From: Luidia sarsii
Lineage: Eukaryota; Echinodermata; Asteroidea; Paxillosida; Luidiidae
Reading direction: 5' to 3'
Length of the DNA stretch: 64,000 bases
Assembly (NCBI GenBank): GCA_949987565.1
Contig: OX465119.1
Span: 11,313,441 to 11,377,440, forward strand
Shown: positions 23,601 through 35,408 of the stretch, piece by piece
Layout: each line of letters begins with the position of its first letter
Position numbering within the stretch: position 1 is the first letter of the stretch
Program-made: the position numbers and the translations under genes
The notes under the pieces: model-generated
Told to the model about the DNA's origin: nothing
The model's input: the letters and a program-made list of their open reading frames with translations, nothing else
Databases searched by the model: none

Positions 23601-24091
23601 TAAATGCTTACTGACTAACGAAAGTGCACCCAAAAAGTCAATATCAAAAATCAGGAGGACCTTACGTTTCGATTACAGCAGGACCATTTTCAAGGGCAGA
23701 AAGGCTTCAAATTTCTACTAGTAAAACCAGACTGCCGTTTCGATTACTAAAAGTATATAACCTCTTCTTTTCAGTTTCTGCTTGTAGATTTTCAGGCTTT
23801 CAGATTTCGCTTCAAGTATTTCTCCAAAACTCCACTTTTCTGCTGGCAGAAAAGTGGACGTGTACTTTGAATTATGGATGGGTGCTGTAGAGCGGTTTTA
23901 CGACACTAATCACCAACAGTTCCATTGAGTACAGGGGTGTAGTAGGAAGATGCAAGATTTTAAATTGATGTCCTTAACGCACCGCCAGTAGTTCACGGTA
24001 CAATCCCAACTCGACATTCGACCTTTTGATTGATTCAAAAACATTCAATGACAACATCAAACAGAATGTAATACTTTTATCGGCAACACTT
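20689..24091. other. Intergenic spacer 2, left part
   Basis: Almost base-for-base equivalent of 6193-9655, with the same AT-rich flank, 20-bp triplet, CpG-rich patch (about 22.4-22.67 kb) and degenerate element pieces. No gene recognised. Confidence 0.6.
20972..20985 (+). other. Candidate polyadenylation signal, copy 2
   Basis: Same overlapping AATAAA string as downstream of copy 1, about 285 bp after the copy 2 stop. Confidence 0.4.
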
Positions 24092-24562
24092 TCATTCAGC
24101 TTGTGACGTTGTTGCCGAATAAATCACCTGATCAGCGGAAGCAATTGCGCTAGTACGTGGGACCTCTATGAGCTCCTCGGTGTCAACAAACTCTTCGACG
24201 TCAACATGCTCCCCTAGCTGCCTAAACAATAATTGTCGGACAGTGCGGACCAAGCGCGCTCGCTGTGCGGCACGGGTACTACCTGACCAAAGTATTGGAG
24301 GACTAGGGAGCTTGTTGGCATGAGGAGCATCACAGACGTCCTTGACGTCAGATACAGGATAGCGTGCCTGGACGGAATACCAGCCAGCGAACCAGACGGC
24401 CGCCAGACAGACACTCAAGCAATTAATCTGCCCGTTACCTTCGCCGCAAATTGAACACCCCTGGATTGGCCCCACTGAACGCAGTGAACTGCGGTCAAAG
24501 AAGTACAATGTGCACACACTTCTCAGACAATCAGTACACGCGCTACGCTCCGTTAAATTCAA
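24092..24562 (-). CDS. Hypothetical ORF in spacer 2, 156 aa
   Basis: Longer version of the spacer 1 ORF with the same cysteine-rich start. The C-terminus differs after VDTEEL because of the one-base indel between spacers. Function unknown. Conservation between spacers reflects recent duplication and is not evidence of selection. Confidence 0.25.
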   Translation of the reverse strand: MNLTERSACTDCLRSVCTLYFFDRSSLRSVGPIQGCSICGEGNGQINCLSVCLAAVWFAGWYSVQARYPVSDVKDVCDAPHANKLPSPPILWSGSTRAAQRARLVRTVRQLLFRQLGEHVDVEEFVDTEELIEVPRTSAIASADQVIYSATTSQAE

Positions 24563-24921
24563 ACCTGATCACAAAAATGTGACCCGTCACAGCAACATGG
24601 GGAATATCCCACCTCAACACTTTTCGAGTAACAACGCCTAAAGTCAAAGTATCTTCACAATTTGATTAAAAATCAATTTTCTTTTTTCTTTTTATTTTCG
24701 AAAAGTTATTGTATTGGCGGAAATTTTGATATCATTTGAAAGCTAATAATACACTCTTCCACATCATTAGAAAATCTCAAAAACTCAAAAGTGGGGGTTA
24801 TTCATCATTAAGATGTGCCGGGTCACAAATGTGAGTAGACCCCTACCGTGAGAGCCCCTATTGTTAGCTTCTGTTTCGCAATTGCAGGGAATTTGGGATT
24901 CTCGCTTCATGACTGCGAAAT

Positions 24922-25089
24922 CTACGGAGCCCCTAAAGGGACATTCGTTGAAAAGAAACTCTAAAACAAAACAAAATCTGTTCGTTATTTCGTGCGCGCG
25001 AAATCATTTCGAGCGCATGAAATAACGAACGATTTTCTATTTTGCTTTATAGTTTGTTTTCGACGAACGTCCCTTTAGGGGCTCTGTAG
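24922..25089. mobile_element. Long foldback element, spacer 2
   Basis: Duplicate of the 10429-10596 foldback, with a slightly better right arm (GTCCCTTTAGGGG). Confidence 0.75.
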
Positions 25090-25760
25090 AAATAAGATTT
25101 ATCAGCACATGGACATCTATCTACACACGTATTCAATTTCATCGGACATGAGATCAATGGAGGGGGGCATACGATACCCCTGTATTATCATAGAGCGAAA
25201 TAGCCCAGTACACACACGATTACAGATAAAGCCTTGATAAAAGCCACATTGCGGACATGTGATTGTGTCTGGGAAGACTCGCTGATACGGAACGTGCAGT
25301 CTTAACACCTTTCCAGACGACTCGGAAAAAAAAATCGCAGGGCTTGAGAAAATGTGTCATGCATGAGAAATCTTACAAAAGTGCCATCGTGTGAAAGGTT
25401 ACCGACGCTTGAGAGTGACAGACGTCCCTGGTGAACCCTTTGAGAGATGTTGTCGTAGGTCCGGACCTCCGCCAAAATCTTCCGCTAGCGGAGGATTTCT
25501 CACGGGACCCTTGACAATATCTATCGTGTGAAGGGAGGAACTGTTTATTGTACAACGTCCCATTCTATACGCTTAATTCTCTCTCAAGCCTTGCGAGGGT
25601 TTTTTCTGCGTCGTCTGAAAAGAGCTTACATTGATTAATTTCGCAGGATGATACGCAAACATGCTGACAAACGTAATGCAATCTGGTGACCGAAGTGACC
25701 GAAATGCAACGATAAAAAGGGCAAAAAATAGTTGACTATTTGGGAAAGTCACCATCTAAG

Positions 25761-25827
25761 GGCTGGATAGCTCAGATGGAAGAGCACTGATACGTTAAGG
25801 TTTCGTGTTCAAGTCCCGGTCCAGTCA
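25761..25827 (+). mobile_element. tRNA-derived SINE head, spacer 2 (degenerate)
   Basis: Same element as 11268-11334, copied by the segmental duplication. Confidence 0.6.
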
Positions 25828-26029
25828 AAATTTCTTGGCATTCTTTAAAATTAATTCAATACAATAATGATATAGACCCTATTTGGGACGAATCTCAAAA
25901 CTTAGGAGCCCCTGACGTTTCGGTGCTGGTCCGACCTTTCCCAAAGGCAGAGAATTGAAGGTTCTGCTAGGCCCTCCTAATTTATGAGATTTATCCCACA
26001 GATATATTTTTGCTCGATTGTTCGAGACT

Positions 26030-27155
26030 TCCATGCCCAAGACCGAGACCTCAATGCCCAAGACTTAGACCTCTATGTCCAAGACCGAGACCGAAATGTC
26101 CAAGACCGAGACCCAAATGCCCAAGACCGAGACCTCAATACCCAGGACCGAGACCTCAGTGCCCAAGACCGAGACCTCAATGCCCAAGACCGAGACCTCA
26201 ATGCCCAAGACCGAGAGCTCAGTGCCTTAGACCGAGACCTCAGTGCCCAAGACCGAGACCTCAGTGCCCAAGACTGAGACCTCAATGCCCAAGACTGAGA
26301 CCTCAATGCCCAAGACTGAGACCTCAATGCCCAAGACAGAGACCTCAGTGCCCAAGACCGAGACCTCAATGCCCAAGACTGAGACCTCAATGCCCAAGAC
26401 AGAGACCTCAGTGCCTTAGACCGAGACCTCAATGCCCATGACCGAGACCTTAGTGCCTTAGACCGAGACCTCAATGCCCAAGACCGAGACCTCAATGCCC
26501 AAGACCGAGACCTCAATGCCCAAGACCGAGACCTCAATGCCCATGACCGAGACCTCAATGCCCAAGACTGAGACCTCAATGCCCAAGACCGAGACCTCAA
26601 TGCCCAAGACCGAGACCTCAATGCCCATGACCGAGACCTCAGTGCCCAAGACTGAGACCTCAATGCCCAAGACTGAGACCTCAATGCCCAAGACAGAGAC
26701 CTCAGTGCCCAAGACCGAGACCTCAATGCCCAAGACTGAGACCTCAATGCCCAAGACAGAGACCTCAGTGCCTTAGACCGAGACCTCAATGCCCATGACC
26801 GAGACCTCAGTGCCTTAGACCGAGACCTCAATGCCCAAGACTGAGACCTCAGTGTCTTAGACCGAGACCTCAATACCCAGGACCGAGACCTCAGTGCCCA
26901 AGACCGAGACCTCAATGCCCAAGACCGAGACCTCAATGCCCAAGACCGAGACCTCAGTGTCTTAGACCGAGACCTCAATACCCAGGACCGAGACCTCAGT
27001 GCCCAAGACCGAGACCTCAATGCCCAAGACCGAGACCTCAATGCCCAAGACCGAGACCTCAGTGCCCAAGACCGAGACCTCAGTGCCCAACACCGAGACC
27101 TCAATGCCCAAGACCGAGACCTCAATGTCCAAGACCGAGACCTCAATGGCCAAGA
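26030..27155 (+). repeat. 21-bp minisatellite upstream of copy 3 start codon
   Basis: Same array as upstream of copy 2 but about 12 units longer. The extra length looks like an internal block duplication, since variant runs containing GCCCATGACC and GCCTTAGACC appear twice. Confidence 0.95.
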
Positions 27156-27181
27156 CCTTTTTGCTCAATTCCCATTTTTAG

Positions 27182-30100
27182 ATGAATTCCGTGGACACAA
27201 AGGGTAGCGGCCCCAAGCTGAGTAGCAGAGCTGGCATCTTCAAGTCAATTTATCGCGTCCAGATAGAACCCAGACAGGCAACCGTGAAGGGTAAGTGCAA
27301 CGTCCTCTTCCTTATCCTAATCCTCATTCGAATATTTTGTCCTTATCCTCATCCCTTCCCTTTCCTCTTTCCCTCTTCCTCTCCCTCTCCCTCTCCCTCT
27401 CTCTCTCCCTCTCCCTCTCCCTCTCCCTCTCCCTCTCCCTCTCCCTCTCCCTCTCCCTCTCCCTCTCCCTCTCCCTCTCCCTCTCCCTCTCCCTCTTCTT
27501 TTTGTTCTTCTTCTTCTTCGTCTTCTTCTTCTTCTTCTTCTTCTTCTTCTTCTTCTTCTTCTTCTTCTTCTTCTTCTTCTTCTTCTTCTTCGTCTTCTTC
27601 TTCTTCGTCTTCTTCTTCGTCGTCTTCTTCTTCGTCGTCTTCTTCTTCGTCGTCTTCTTCTTCCAATAATAATTCTTTCTAATTCCTTCTATATCGTTCA
27701 GGTGAAATACCGCGTTGGGTACACGGGTCTCTGCTCCGCAATGGGCCTGCTCTTTACGAGGTTGGCGAGTACAAACTTGACAGCCTGTTCGACGGCTTCG
27801 CCCTTCTCCATCGCTTCATCATGAAGGATGGGACAGTGTCCTACCAGAGCAGGTACTGTTGAGTACATTGCGTTTGTCTAAAAAGCCCACTAAATGTCCA
27901 CACCTAGTGTGAGGGAGTTATCGAGACGCTAGCTGTGACAGTTCTGGAGACGGATTATAGTGTTTACTTCCACAAAAGCCCTCAGCGAAGGTTATTTAAC
28001 GGTTCGGGAATGGCGTTGCCTTTTCGACAAACCCAGTTTTCGTAATTTTCTTAAAGGCCCAATACAACATTGGTAAAGGTCAAAAGATTTCAACAGTTTT
28101 TGTGTTAAACCATAAAACATCCCAAGAAAGCAATCGTGCAAATGTTTTAGCTCAAATGGTGATCGGAGAAAGTAGAAAAGGGTAAAAAACAACAGTCACG
28201 GTTTATGCACCATTCTGTAATGTAAGAAATAGTTAATGACTTGAGAGTAATGAACTTTTTGTCGATGTTTGAGTGAAGATTTCTAGAGAAGCACAGCATC
28301 CCAGACCGTAAGAATTCAACATTAGGATTATATTATGGCCATCTACAAACTGTGTAAATTAGGAGGAAATCTGTGGATTTTTGCGATCTTCCCAATGTTG
28401 TATTGGGCCTTTAATCAAGAAGAAAAATAAGGCCACTTTGTCATCGTACATTGTAATGTATATGGATTTGTTTGATCCCGGTAATTACAGATACTTGGAT
28501 AGCGACGCCTACGAGCTTTCTATGGCGGAGCAGCGGTTGGTCGTACCAGCCTTCGGTACAGCTGCCCAACTGGACCCGTGCAAGAGCTACTTCCGCCAAG
28601 TCTTCTCCTACCTCATGCACCCCATTCCCGAATCCACCGACAACTGCAACGTCAGCTGGCTCCGGTTGGGACAGGACCACTACTACACCATGACCGAGAC
28701 CAACTACATCCACCGCGTGGACCCCAGGACGCTGAAGACGCTCGGGAAGGTGAGGGCGCTGTTTTCCTTTACTCACCTCGCTTCTCAGGCCTCAGACTAT
28801 CATGCGCCTGTATGCGAATATGGTTATGTAGGCCTACGTTGAATTTTGCATGATGTTTACATCGCCACACAGCGCAAGGTGGCGCCCTACATATTTTTTC
28901 CAAAGTGGCGTTTCTGTGAACTTCGTCTGTAGGGTATATCATGTGCCTGGGTAATCGCAGTTCGTAAGTAGGATTTCACGAGGTCACGGGAACGCAGCAC
29001 GTGATACTCTCCCTCTCCTCCAATTTATCGTGACGAGTGTTTTAAAGGGCGCCCTCTTCGCCTTTTCTCCACCTAAACAGATCGACATCTCCAAGTGTTT
29101 GGCCGTGAACACCGCCACTGCTCATCCGCACGTGAGCAAGGGCGTGGTCTACAACATGGGCACGTCCATGGGTTCACGACCCGTGTACCACATCATCAAG
29201 ATCCCCGTGCCGGGAGGTGAGTGTGTCCTTAGCAACGGCCCCCAACATGGCCGGCCCTGGAACTATGACCCTTTTCAAAAACCCGGCTTAGGCTTCGGCT
29301 CCGGCTTCATCTCTGTTGTCCAAAAGCTGAAATCACAGGTTGGAGTCTTTGTTGAAGTTGAAGCTTTGGATTCGTATTTTTTTTTTTCAAAACGCCGTGT
29401 AACATTGAGAAAACGAAGCCAAAGGTCTCCCGTTTTCATGCCTTGTACTTTAAAATGGATGATCAAAATGGAGACAAAGCCGGAGCCTGAGCCTAAGACG
29501 GGTTTGAATGGGGGAGGGGAGGGACCGGTCTTGGCTGAGTTCGTTAAACCTTCCCGGCGTCTACCCCAGGTCAGCCCCGGTCGGTTCTTCCCACCTTATG
29601 CCTCAGCTACCCAGCCTGAAAAGTGTACGGCCTACCCATTGAAAACAATCAAATGCACCCCGTGTAGACAGATGTGACATCCCCCTTGCCAAATACCGTA
29701 ATTTCTTCGGCCCTTGCAAATTGAGGTAAGTATGCTAGCGCCAACAACTTATTAAGAAGAATATCCCGACTAACGGCAACTGCCACGATTCCCAAGAGAC
29801 ATAGAAGAAACTGAAATCGTCTTCAAGTCCCTGAAATGGGGGAAGACACCCCGAACAATGTGCTCTCTGATATCTTAGGCTGTATTCATATTCACCACAA
29901 TTACGTAGAAGGCAGTGACGCAGAGGGCACCAGCGATGCAAAGGGCACCAGCGATGGGAAGGCCACCATCAATGGGAATGACACCAGCGATGGGAAGGGC
30001 ACCAGCAATGGGAAGGCCACCATCAATGGGAAGGCCACCAGTAATGGGAAGGCCACCAGCGATGGGAAGGACACCAGCGAGGAGACCGATCCGTTGGAGA

Positions 30101-33100
30101 GGGCAAGCGTCCTGTGTAGCATCCCCTCCTCGACCTATAGCCCCGCCTACTTCCACAGCTTCGGCATCACCGAGAACTACATCGTGTTCCTGGAGCAGCC
30201 GCTGGTAGTCAACATCCTCAAGTTTTTAACCTCCAAGGTGCGCGGTGTCGCACCCGCCTCATCTCTGGAGTATCACCCCGACAGAATGTAAGCTACACTT
30301 CCATCATCCTCACCACAGCCATTCCATTCCACAACCTTTCCAAGAACAACTCATAGCGCCCTCATGGTCTTGATGCCTCACTGATAAACAACCGGTACTG
30401 CTGACAAGTGTGTAGTTCATTGACCCCGATTAGTTATTTGACGCTGTGTAATGACATAATGTATAGCGCCCTCATTCGATTCTGCGGGTTCACTTAGGCC
30501 TTTTCGAAATGAAGGCTTAGGCTCGGAAATGAGAGATAAGGTCCAATCTACAATTTGGAGTGTAGCTACAAGACCTGATAAATGTTTGGGTCTGAACTGC
30601 CTCGCATTTAAATTGAGAGGATTTATACAGTGATCTATGGCAACTTGAATTTATGTTCTGGGCCCATAAGTAAAACTGATATATAGCGCCATCTTGGGTC
30701 TTAATATGTTCACTGGTTAACTGCCCCCGGTGATCCGTCACGATGGTCAGGTGCCGCTTCCACCTCGTCAATCTGCACACGGGCGAGGTGCTGAGCACCA
30801 GGTACCATACCGAGGCCTTCTTCAGCTTCCACTTCATCAACTGCTACGAGGAAGACGGTCACGTGGTGGTGGATCTCTGTCGCTATGTCAACGGAGACAT
30901 CTCAAGCATGATGACCCTAAAAAACGCCAGGGAAAGGGACGGCCTGGAGATGGACGCGTTGCGTCCCTCCAGATTCGTGCTCCCTCTCCTGCAGAACGTA
31001 ATGAATAATCTCTTTTTTTAGCGGTTTTGGGTATGAGAGTGACACGGCTTACCCTTTTGTTGCTCCGGGTGAGGCTGAAGGGTTGCGGTCGGTTCTGAGG
31101 TCGGTTGCTTCTTCCGTCCCCTGTCTGGTTCGGAATGTTCCGTCCCTAATTAAATGCAATTGATTCTATGTACAATCCCGTAGTAAATTTGCCTTGGTTT
31201 TCTACGAGGACAGTTGCCGTATAGGAGTGTAAACTGCCAAATCGGTTTCTGTCCCCACTTCTGACCACTATTTTCAAAAGGAAGGAGCCAGTCCAGGAAG
31301 AGTTGTTGCTTCCTTGAAGGGTGTGAGCAGACTGGGTTTTTTTGGGGGGGGGGTTAAGAAAAGGCAGTGGGCTTTTTCTCTGTGGTGGAGTTGTGAAGCT
31401 AAGGTCATTGTGCCCTACTTATCCTCACAAAGTAAAGGGTTACTTATAAACTAAGTCTCCTCTCCCTAGCCAGGGTGGGGTTTAACTATTCACACCTCTG
31501 GACAACATCTGGATCAGCTGGCCAAGGAATTCTAAACTGTTCACTACACTTTAATACCAAGAAGGTTTGCTGTAGCACCACGTTCAAGATCTCTTCAAGA
31601 AGGAGGTATGGTTCTGAAAACAACCTGAGTGGTAATTCGGGTGTTACCACTCAGGTTCTTTTCAGAACCATAGGTATGGTTCTGATGTATGGTTCTGAAA
31701 AGGGCCCGAGTGGTAACTCAGGAGTTACCACTCGGGTCCTTTTCAGAACCATACCTCTTGCTTGAATGGTTTTTGCATATGGTGTCTCCGCAAACCTTCT
31801 TGTGTTGTGTCCTTCCACTATGCATAGTCTTAAGTCTTATTTCAATTATGAAAATAATCAATATGTAAATATATCTATACCTTGTGAACAGCGTAAGGTG
31901 AAGGGTGGAGCATAGATTCTGTACCCTCACCTGCGAATCTCAAAACCAAGCAGACAAATAATAAATGACAACTTGTAGAACAAGGACAACAACAAAGGGA
32001 CAGGCAGAACATGACAGGCGGGAGCAAGTATAATTATTCATCATTCATTCTAACAGTTAAGCAATTGGGGTTTTCAATGTTTTGGTAAATATCGATGAAG
32101 TTGGTGATGATCTGATTGTGACACTGAGCCTGTTCCAGAGGTCAATTCCCCCGGTGAACAAGGCCACGTTTTAAAACTTTCGTTCTGCTTGAAAAATACG
32201 AGTTTCTTTGGCAACATTTCCAGTGTTGTGTGATTAATAATTGTCCGAGGTGAAAGTTAAACAAAATAACATGGGAGTAGTTAAACATGAATTTACTTAA
32301 ATTCAGGTAGTATAGGTCATTAACTCGCAAAACCTTAATACAAACGAACATCAGTGCATTATGATTGGTTTATAAATTTCATTCTTTATCTCGCTTTAAT
32401 CATAATATTCTATAATGATGTCTTAAGCTTCAAAATTAATACCAGGAGTAAACCTGCTACAAGGCATTGCTACCAATCACAACCTCAAAACCTACACCTG
32501 TTCTGGTTAACTCAAGAACCTCTGCTGGTAATTCTTTACTCTTCTCTGGTGCCTGGTTCCAGAAAGAGGAGAAGGAGGGCGAGGAGCTGGTGACCCTCGC
32601 TGGTAGCCGCGCGTCAGCGAAACTGATCGAGCATGACACCGTCCACTGCTCTTACGAGAACTTGAGTGACATCGGTGAGTGACGTGGGTTCGTATAATGT
32701 GTGAATATCCTCTTAGCAAGATATCGTGATGTTGAGATACTTGGTAGAATGTTAACGCCGATAATGCATTGTCCATGTGCATTTATGTACGAGTGTATTA
32801 AGGTCTACTTTGCACTCATTTCGACATTGGTTCGATAAAGGTCCATATAATCATCTAAATGTCCGCTTTGGGCCACCGTAGCATCTGCAACAGAGCCTCC
32901 TGTCGTATAATTCATTTCATGTACAACTATGGCAAGGATTTAAAGGCCCAATACAACATTGGGAAGATCAAAAAGCATCGATGTCCACAGATTCCCTTCT
33001 AATTTACAGTTTGTAGATGGTCATGATACAATCCTTATGTTGAAATCTTACGGTCTGGGATGCTGTACTTCTCGAGAAATCTCCATTCAAACATTGACAA

Positions 33101-35313
33101 AAAGTTTATTTCTCGCAAATAATTATTACCATTACCATTTGAGGTAAAACCTTCGCAAGATTTCTTTTTTGTAATGTTTATTGGCTTAAAATACCAACTG
33201 TGGAAATCTTTTGACCTTTACCAATATTGTATAATGGTCTTTAAACAAAGCCATAGATAGACAACATAAGTCGAATGGGCAACTCGTTTTGAGTGACTTG
33301 GTTTTTGACAGACGAATTGCCGTTAATTAATCTCAATAATGAGCGTCCATGGTATCCATTTCAAACCTCTGGTGTGGTCTGTTTCTCTTGGCTAACGCAT
33401 TGCAAACTCTTGAGGGCGCACTATTGTGAATCGCCCGTATTGGCCAACGCATTGCAAACTCTTGAGGGCGCACTATTCTGAATCGCCCGTATTGGCCAAC
33501 GCATTGCAAACTCTTGAGGGCGCACTATTGTGAACCGCCCGTCTGGTTTGATCTGTTTCTCAGCCATGGAGCTCCCGAGAATCAACTACGAAGGCTACAA
33601 TGGCCGGCCCTACCGCTATTTCTACTCCATCAAGGCTGACCAACGCCAGGTAATCATGTCCTCATCGAGATATATTTTTCTCCCTGGCCAATTGCAAGTT
33701 GATAACAAAACCAAAAACCTTACCGATCTTAGAAATCGGCAGGCAGAACTTCACATCATGTTCAACTGGCAACATTATACAAATCTGATGTACACAAATG
33801 TTGCAAACTGCTTACTGACTAAAATTACCAAAATTCAAATCTAGAAATTTAGTGGGCATGACGTTTCGATCCTAGCTGGCCCTTTCTCAAAGGCAGAGTG
33901 ACAAGGACAAAACAGATACATGTACACGAAGGAAGGGGGAAGAGTGTGAATATGACTTCGTGTTACTGCTATGTCCTTGTCACTCTGCCTTTGAGAAAGG
34001 TCCTGCTTCAATCGAAACGTCAGGCCCACTATTTGTTTAGATTATACAAATCTATGAAAAACGGGATGCATTTCGAGAACCAGTTGGTTGGCTGCGCCGT
34101 AGACGTGAATACATTATTATTTTAACAGTTTTGAAAGTTACAAACTGGGTTTTTCATTTCAAGCAAATGAATGAAAAATGCTGCTTTTGTATAATATTAT
34201 GGTAATTTGTTTGTCTTATCTTCTCAAACCTGGAAGCTTTTCAAGGTGGATTGCCGGAAGAAGTTTGTGGCCGCGGAATGGGGGTGTGAGGACGGGGACT
34301 ATTACCCTTCAGAGCCCGTCTTCATCCCTGATCCTGACGGACAAGACGAAGACGACGGTACGAAACCACACACTCATTTTCCCATACGAGGTTCCCACAA
34401 TGATAATTATAATTAGTGTAGGCCCTTTACGGATCTGGCTCGGGCTCAGGTTTCGTCTCCGCCAAATTTAAAGATTTGTTGGCTCGATAAGTACGGTAAA
34501 GAGTATTCACCAAAAAACTGGGGCCAAACGCTTGTTTCTAGATGCCTGTGAAGTTATAACGGGTAAGAGAAATATGACCGAATCCTAAGCCTGAGCCTAA
34601 GCCTTCATTTCGCTTAAGACCATACCCCGAACAATTCAGCACTCAAAAATGTTTGGCACAATCGCTTGGCTGAAACTGTGTCTTGTTTTACACAATTGGT
34701 GAGTGAATTTGACTCAAACAAGGCAGTAGTTAGGTTTGTTATTAACCGATACTATTATTTAGGCAAATGTTTTGTCAAATATTTCCCGATTATTTTTTCA
34801 CTCTCACTGAAATCTCGCCGGAACAAGAGTCATGTTTTCGTCAACCATTATATTATTTGCCTTTCCATCTCATGTGGTACCCTGATTGTGCACAGATTAT
34901 CAAAGGACTTATTCGGTAGATTCTTTCACCTTTTCACTTCGATTGTTTGTCGGTGCGATTGTTGTGGTTCTTCCCCTGGCTGTGACTACTACAAACCTTC
35001 AGGCTATTGTCCCCTGGTCGTGAAATCTTATTTCTATCAAAAATAGGTGTGGCTCCTTCAAATTCTTTCATGGGATAAAAAAAAACCTGCTTTGAACGTT
35101 GCGTAACTTGTTTGGGGATTCTATCTCTCCCGTTCTGTCTTGCTGGCGATAGGCGTGGTTCTATCCCTGGTGGTCACCTCCCACGGCCCCGCCAAGAACC
35201 CCTTCCTCCTGGTCCTAGACGCGCGCACCTTCACGGAGATCGCCCGGGCACAGGTAGAAGTCGAGATGCCGTTCGCCTTCCACGGGCTCTTCGCTCACGG
35301 CCTGGTGGAGTGA
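27182..35313 (+). CDS. Carotenoid cleavage oxygenase, BCO1-like, copy 3 (complete, 586 aa)
   Basis: Third tandem copy of the same gene. Exons: 27182-27290, 27702-27852, 28491-28749, 29081-29216, 29909-30287, 30751-30997, 32563-32674, 33564-33649, 34237-34357, 35153-35313. They total 1,761 nt (586 codons plus stop), with splice phases identical to copy 2. Iron-binding histidines are at about residues 188, 301, 372 and 577. The Glu of TETNY is near 156 and that of YPSEPVF is in exon 9. The exon 5 repeat has nine 6-residue units. Outside repeats the protein is almost identical to copies 1 and 2 (for example N versus S in the EGYNGRPYR motif of exon 8 relative to copy 2). Its 3' flank departs sharply from the other copies about 95 bp after the stop, so its mRNA would have a different 3' UTR. 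Family assignment is secure. BCO1 versus BCO2/RPE65 function is inference. Confidence 0.93.
27340..27665 (+). repeat. Polypyrimidine microsatellite in intron 1, copy 3
   Basis: Shorter version of the copy 2 tract with the same order of (CCCTCT)n then (TTC)n and the same TTCGTCGTC tail, ending just before the exon 2 acceptor. Confidence 0.95.
28051..28414 (-). mobile_element. TTAA-bounded MITE-like element, intron 2 copy 3
   Basis: Duplicate of the 13360-13723 element at the same place in copy 3. Confidence 0.7.
29276..29507. mobile_element. MITE-like element, intron 4 copy 3
   Basis: Nearly identical to the copy 1 element at the same site. Confidence 0.7.
29926..30087 (+). repeat. 18-bp coding minisatellite in exon 5, copy 3 (9 units)
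   Basis: Nine in-frame 18-bp units with nearly the same order as copy 1, but one unit shorter and with DAK in the first unit. This shortest array gives the 586-aa product. Confidence 0.95.
31605..31756. repeat. Paired foldbacks in intron 6, copy 3
   Basis: Same double hairpin as in copies 1 and 2, at the equivalent place in intron 6. Confidence 0.8.
32940..33244 (+). mobile_element. TTAA-bounded MITE-like element, intron 7 copy 3
   Basis: Equivalent of the copy 1 intron 7 element at the same site, duplicated with the gene. Confidence 0.65.
33388..33542 (+). repeat. 52-bp tandem repeat before exon 8, copy 3 (3 units)
   Basis: Three units, including the same CTATTCTGAA variant as copy 2. Confidence 0.85.
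33851..34030. mobile_element. Foldback element (GACGTTTCGA family), intron 8 copy 3
   Basis: Same inverted-arm element as in copies 1 and 2. Confidence 0.8.
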
Positions 35314-35408
35314 CTGTCACAATCTTCCCAAGGAACGGGGAATGCATGAAGCTTTGATACCCGCAAATCCTTTCGTCCTTCTCTCCATATTTGGCCGTTT
35401 ATCTCTTA

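Larger units (their letters stand above)
14396..29086 (+). repeat. Tandem segmental duplication, unit 2
   Basis: Direct repeat of unit 1, about 14.7 kb, holding exons 4-10 of copy 2, the spacer, and exons 1-3 of copy 3. It is about 300 bp longer than unit 1, largely because the 21-bp array and the exon 5 minisatellite are longer while the pyrimidine tract is shorter. Confidence 0.95.
29087..35408 (+). repeat. Tandem segmental duplication, unit 3 (partial)
   Basis: Direct repeat of the first 6.3 kb of units 1 and 2. Near-identity stops at about 35408, after the shared bases CCGTTTATCTCTTA. The spacer, minus-strand ORF, SINE and 21-bp array of units 1 and 2 are not found after this copy. Confidence 0.93.

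Noticed and set aside
26073..27146. 357-aa Arg/Ser/Trp-rich ORF opposite the 21-bp array
   Set aside because: Frame through a minisatellite with no codon bias or start context. The same array is open in several frames.
1..35408. Array as a pure assembly artefact
   Set aside because: It cannot be excluded without reads, but the copies differ in repeat lengths, in intron 4 and in the 3' flank, so simple duplication of one contig is unlikely.
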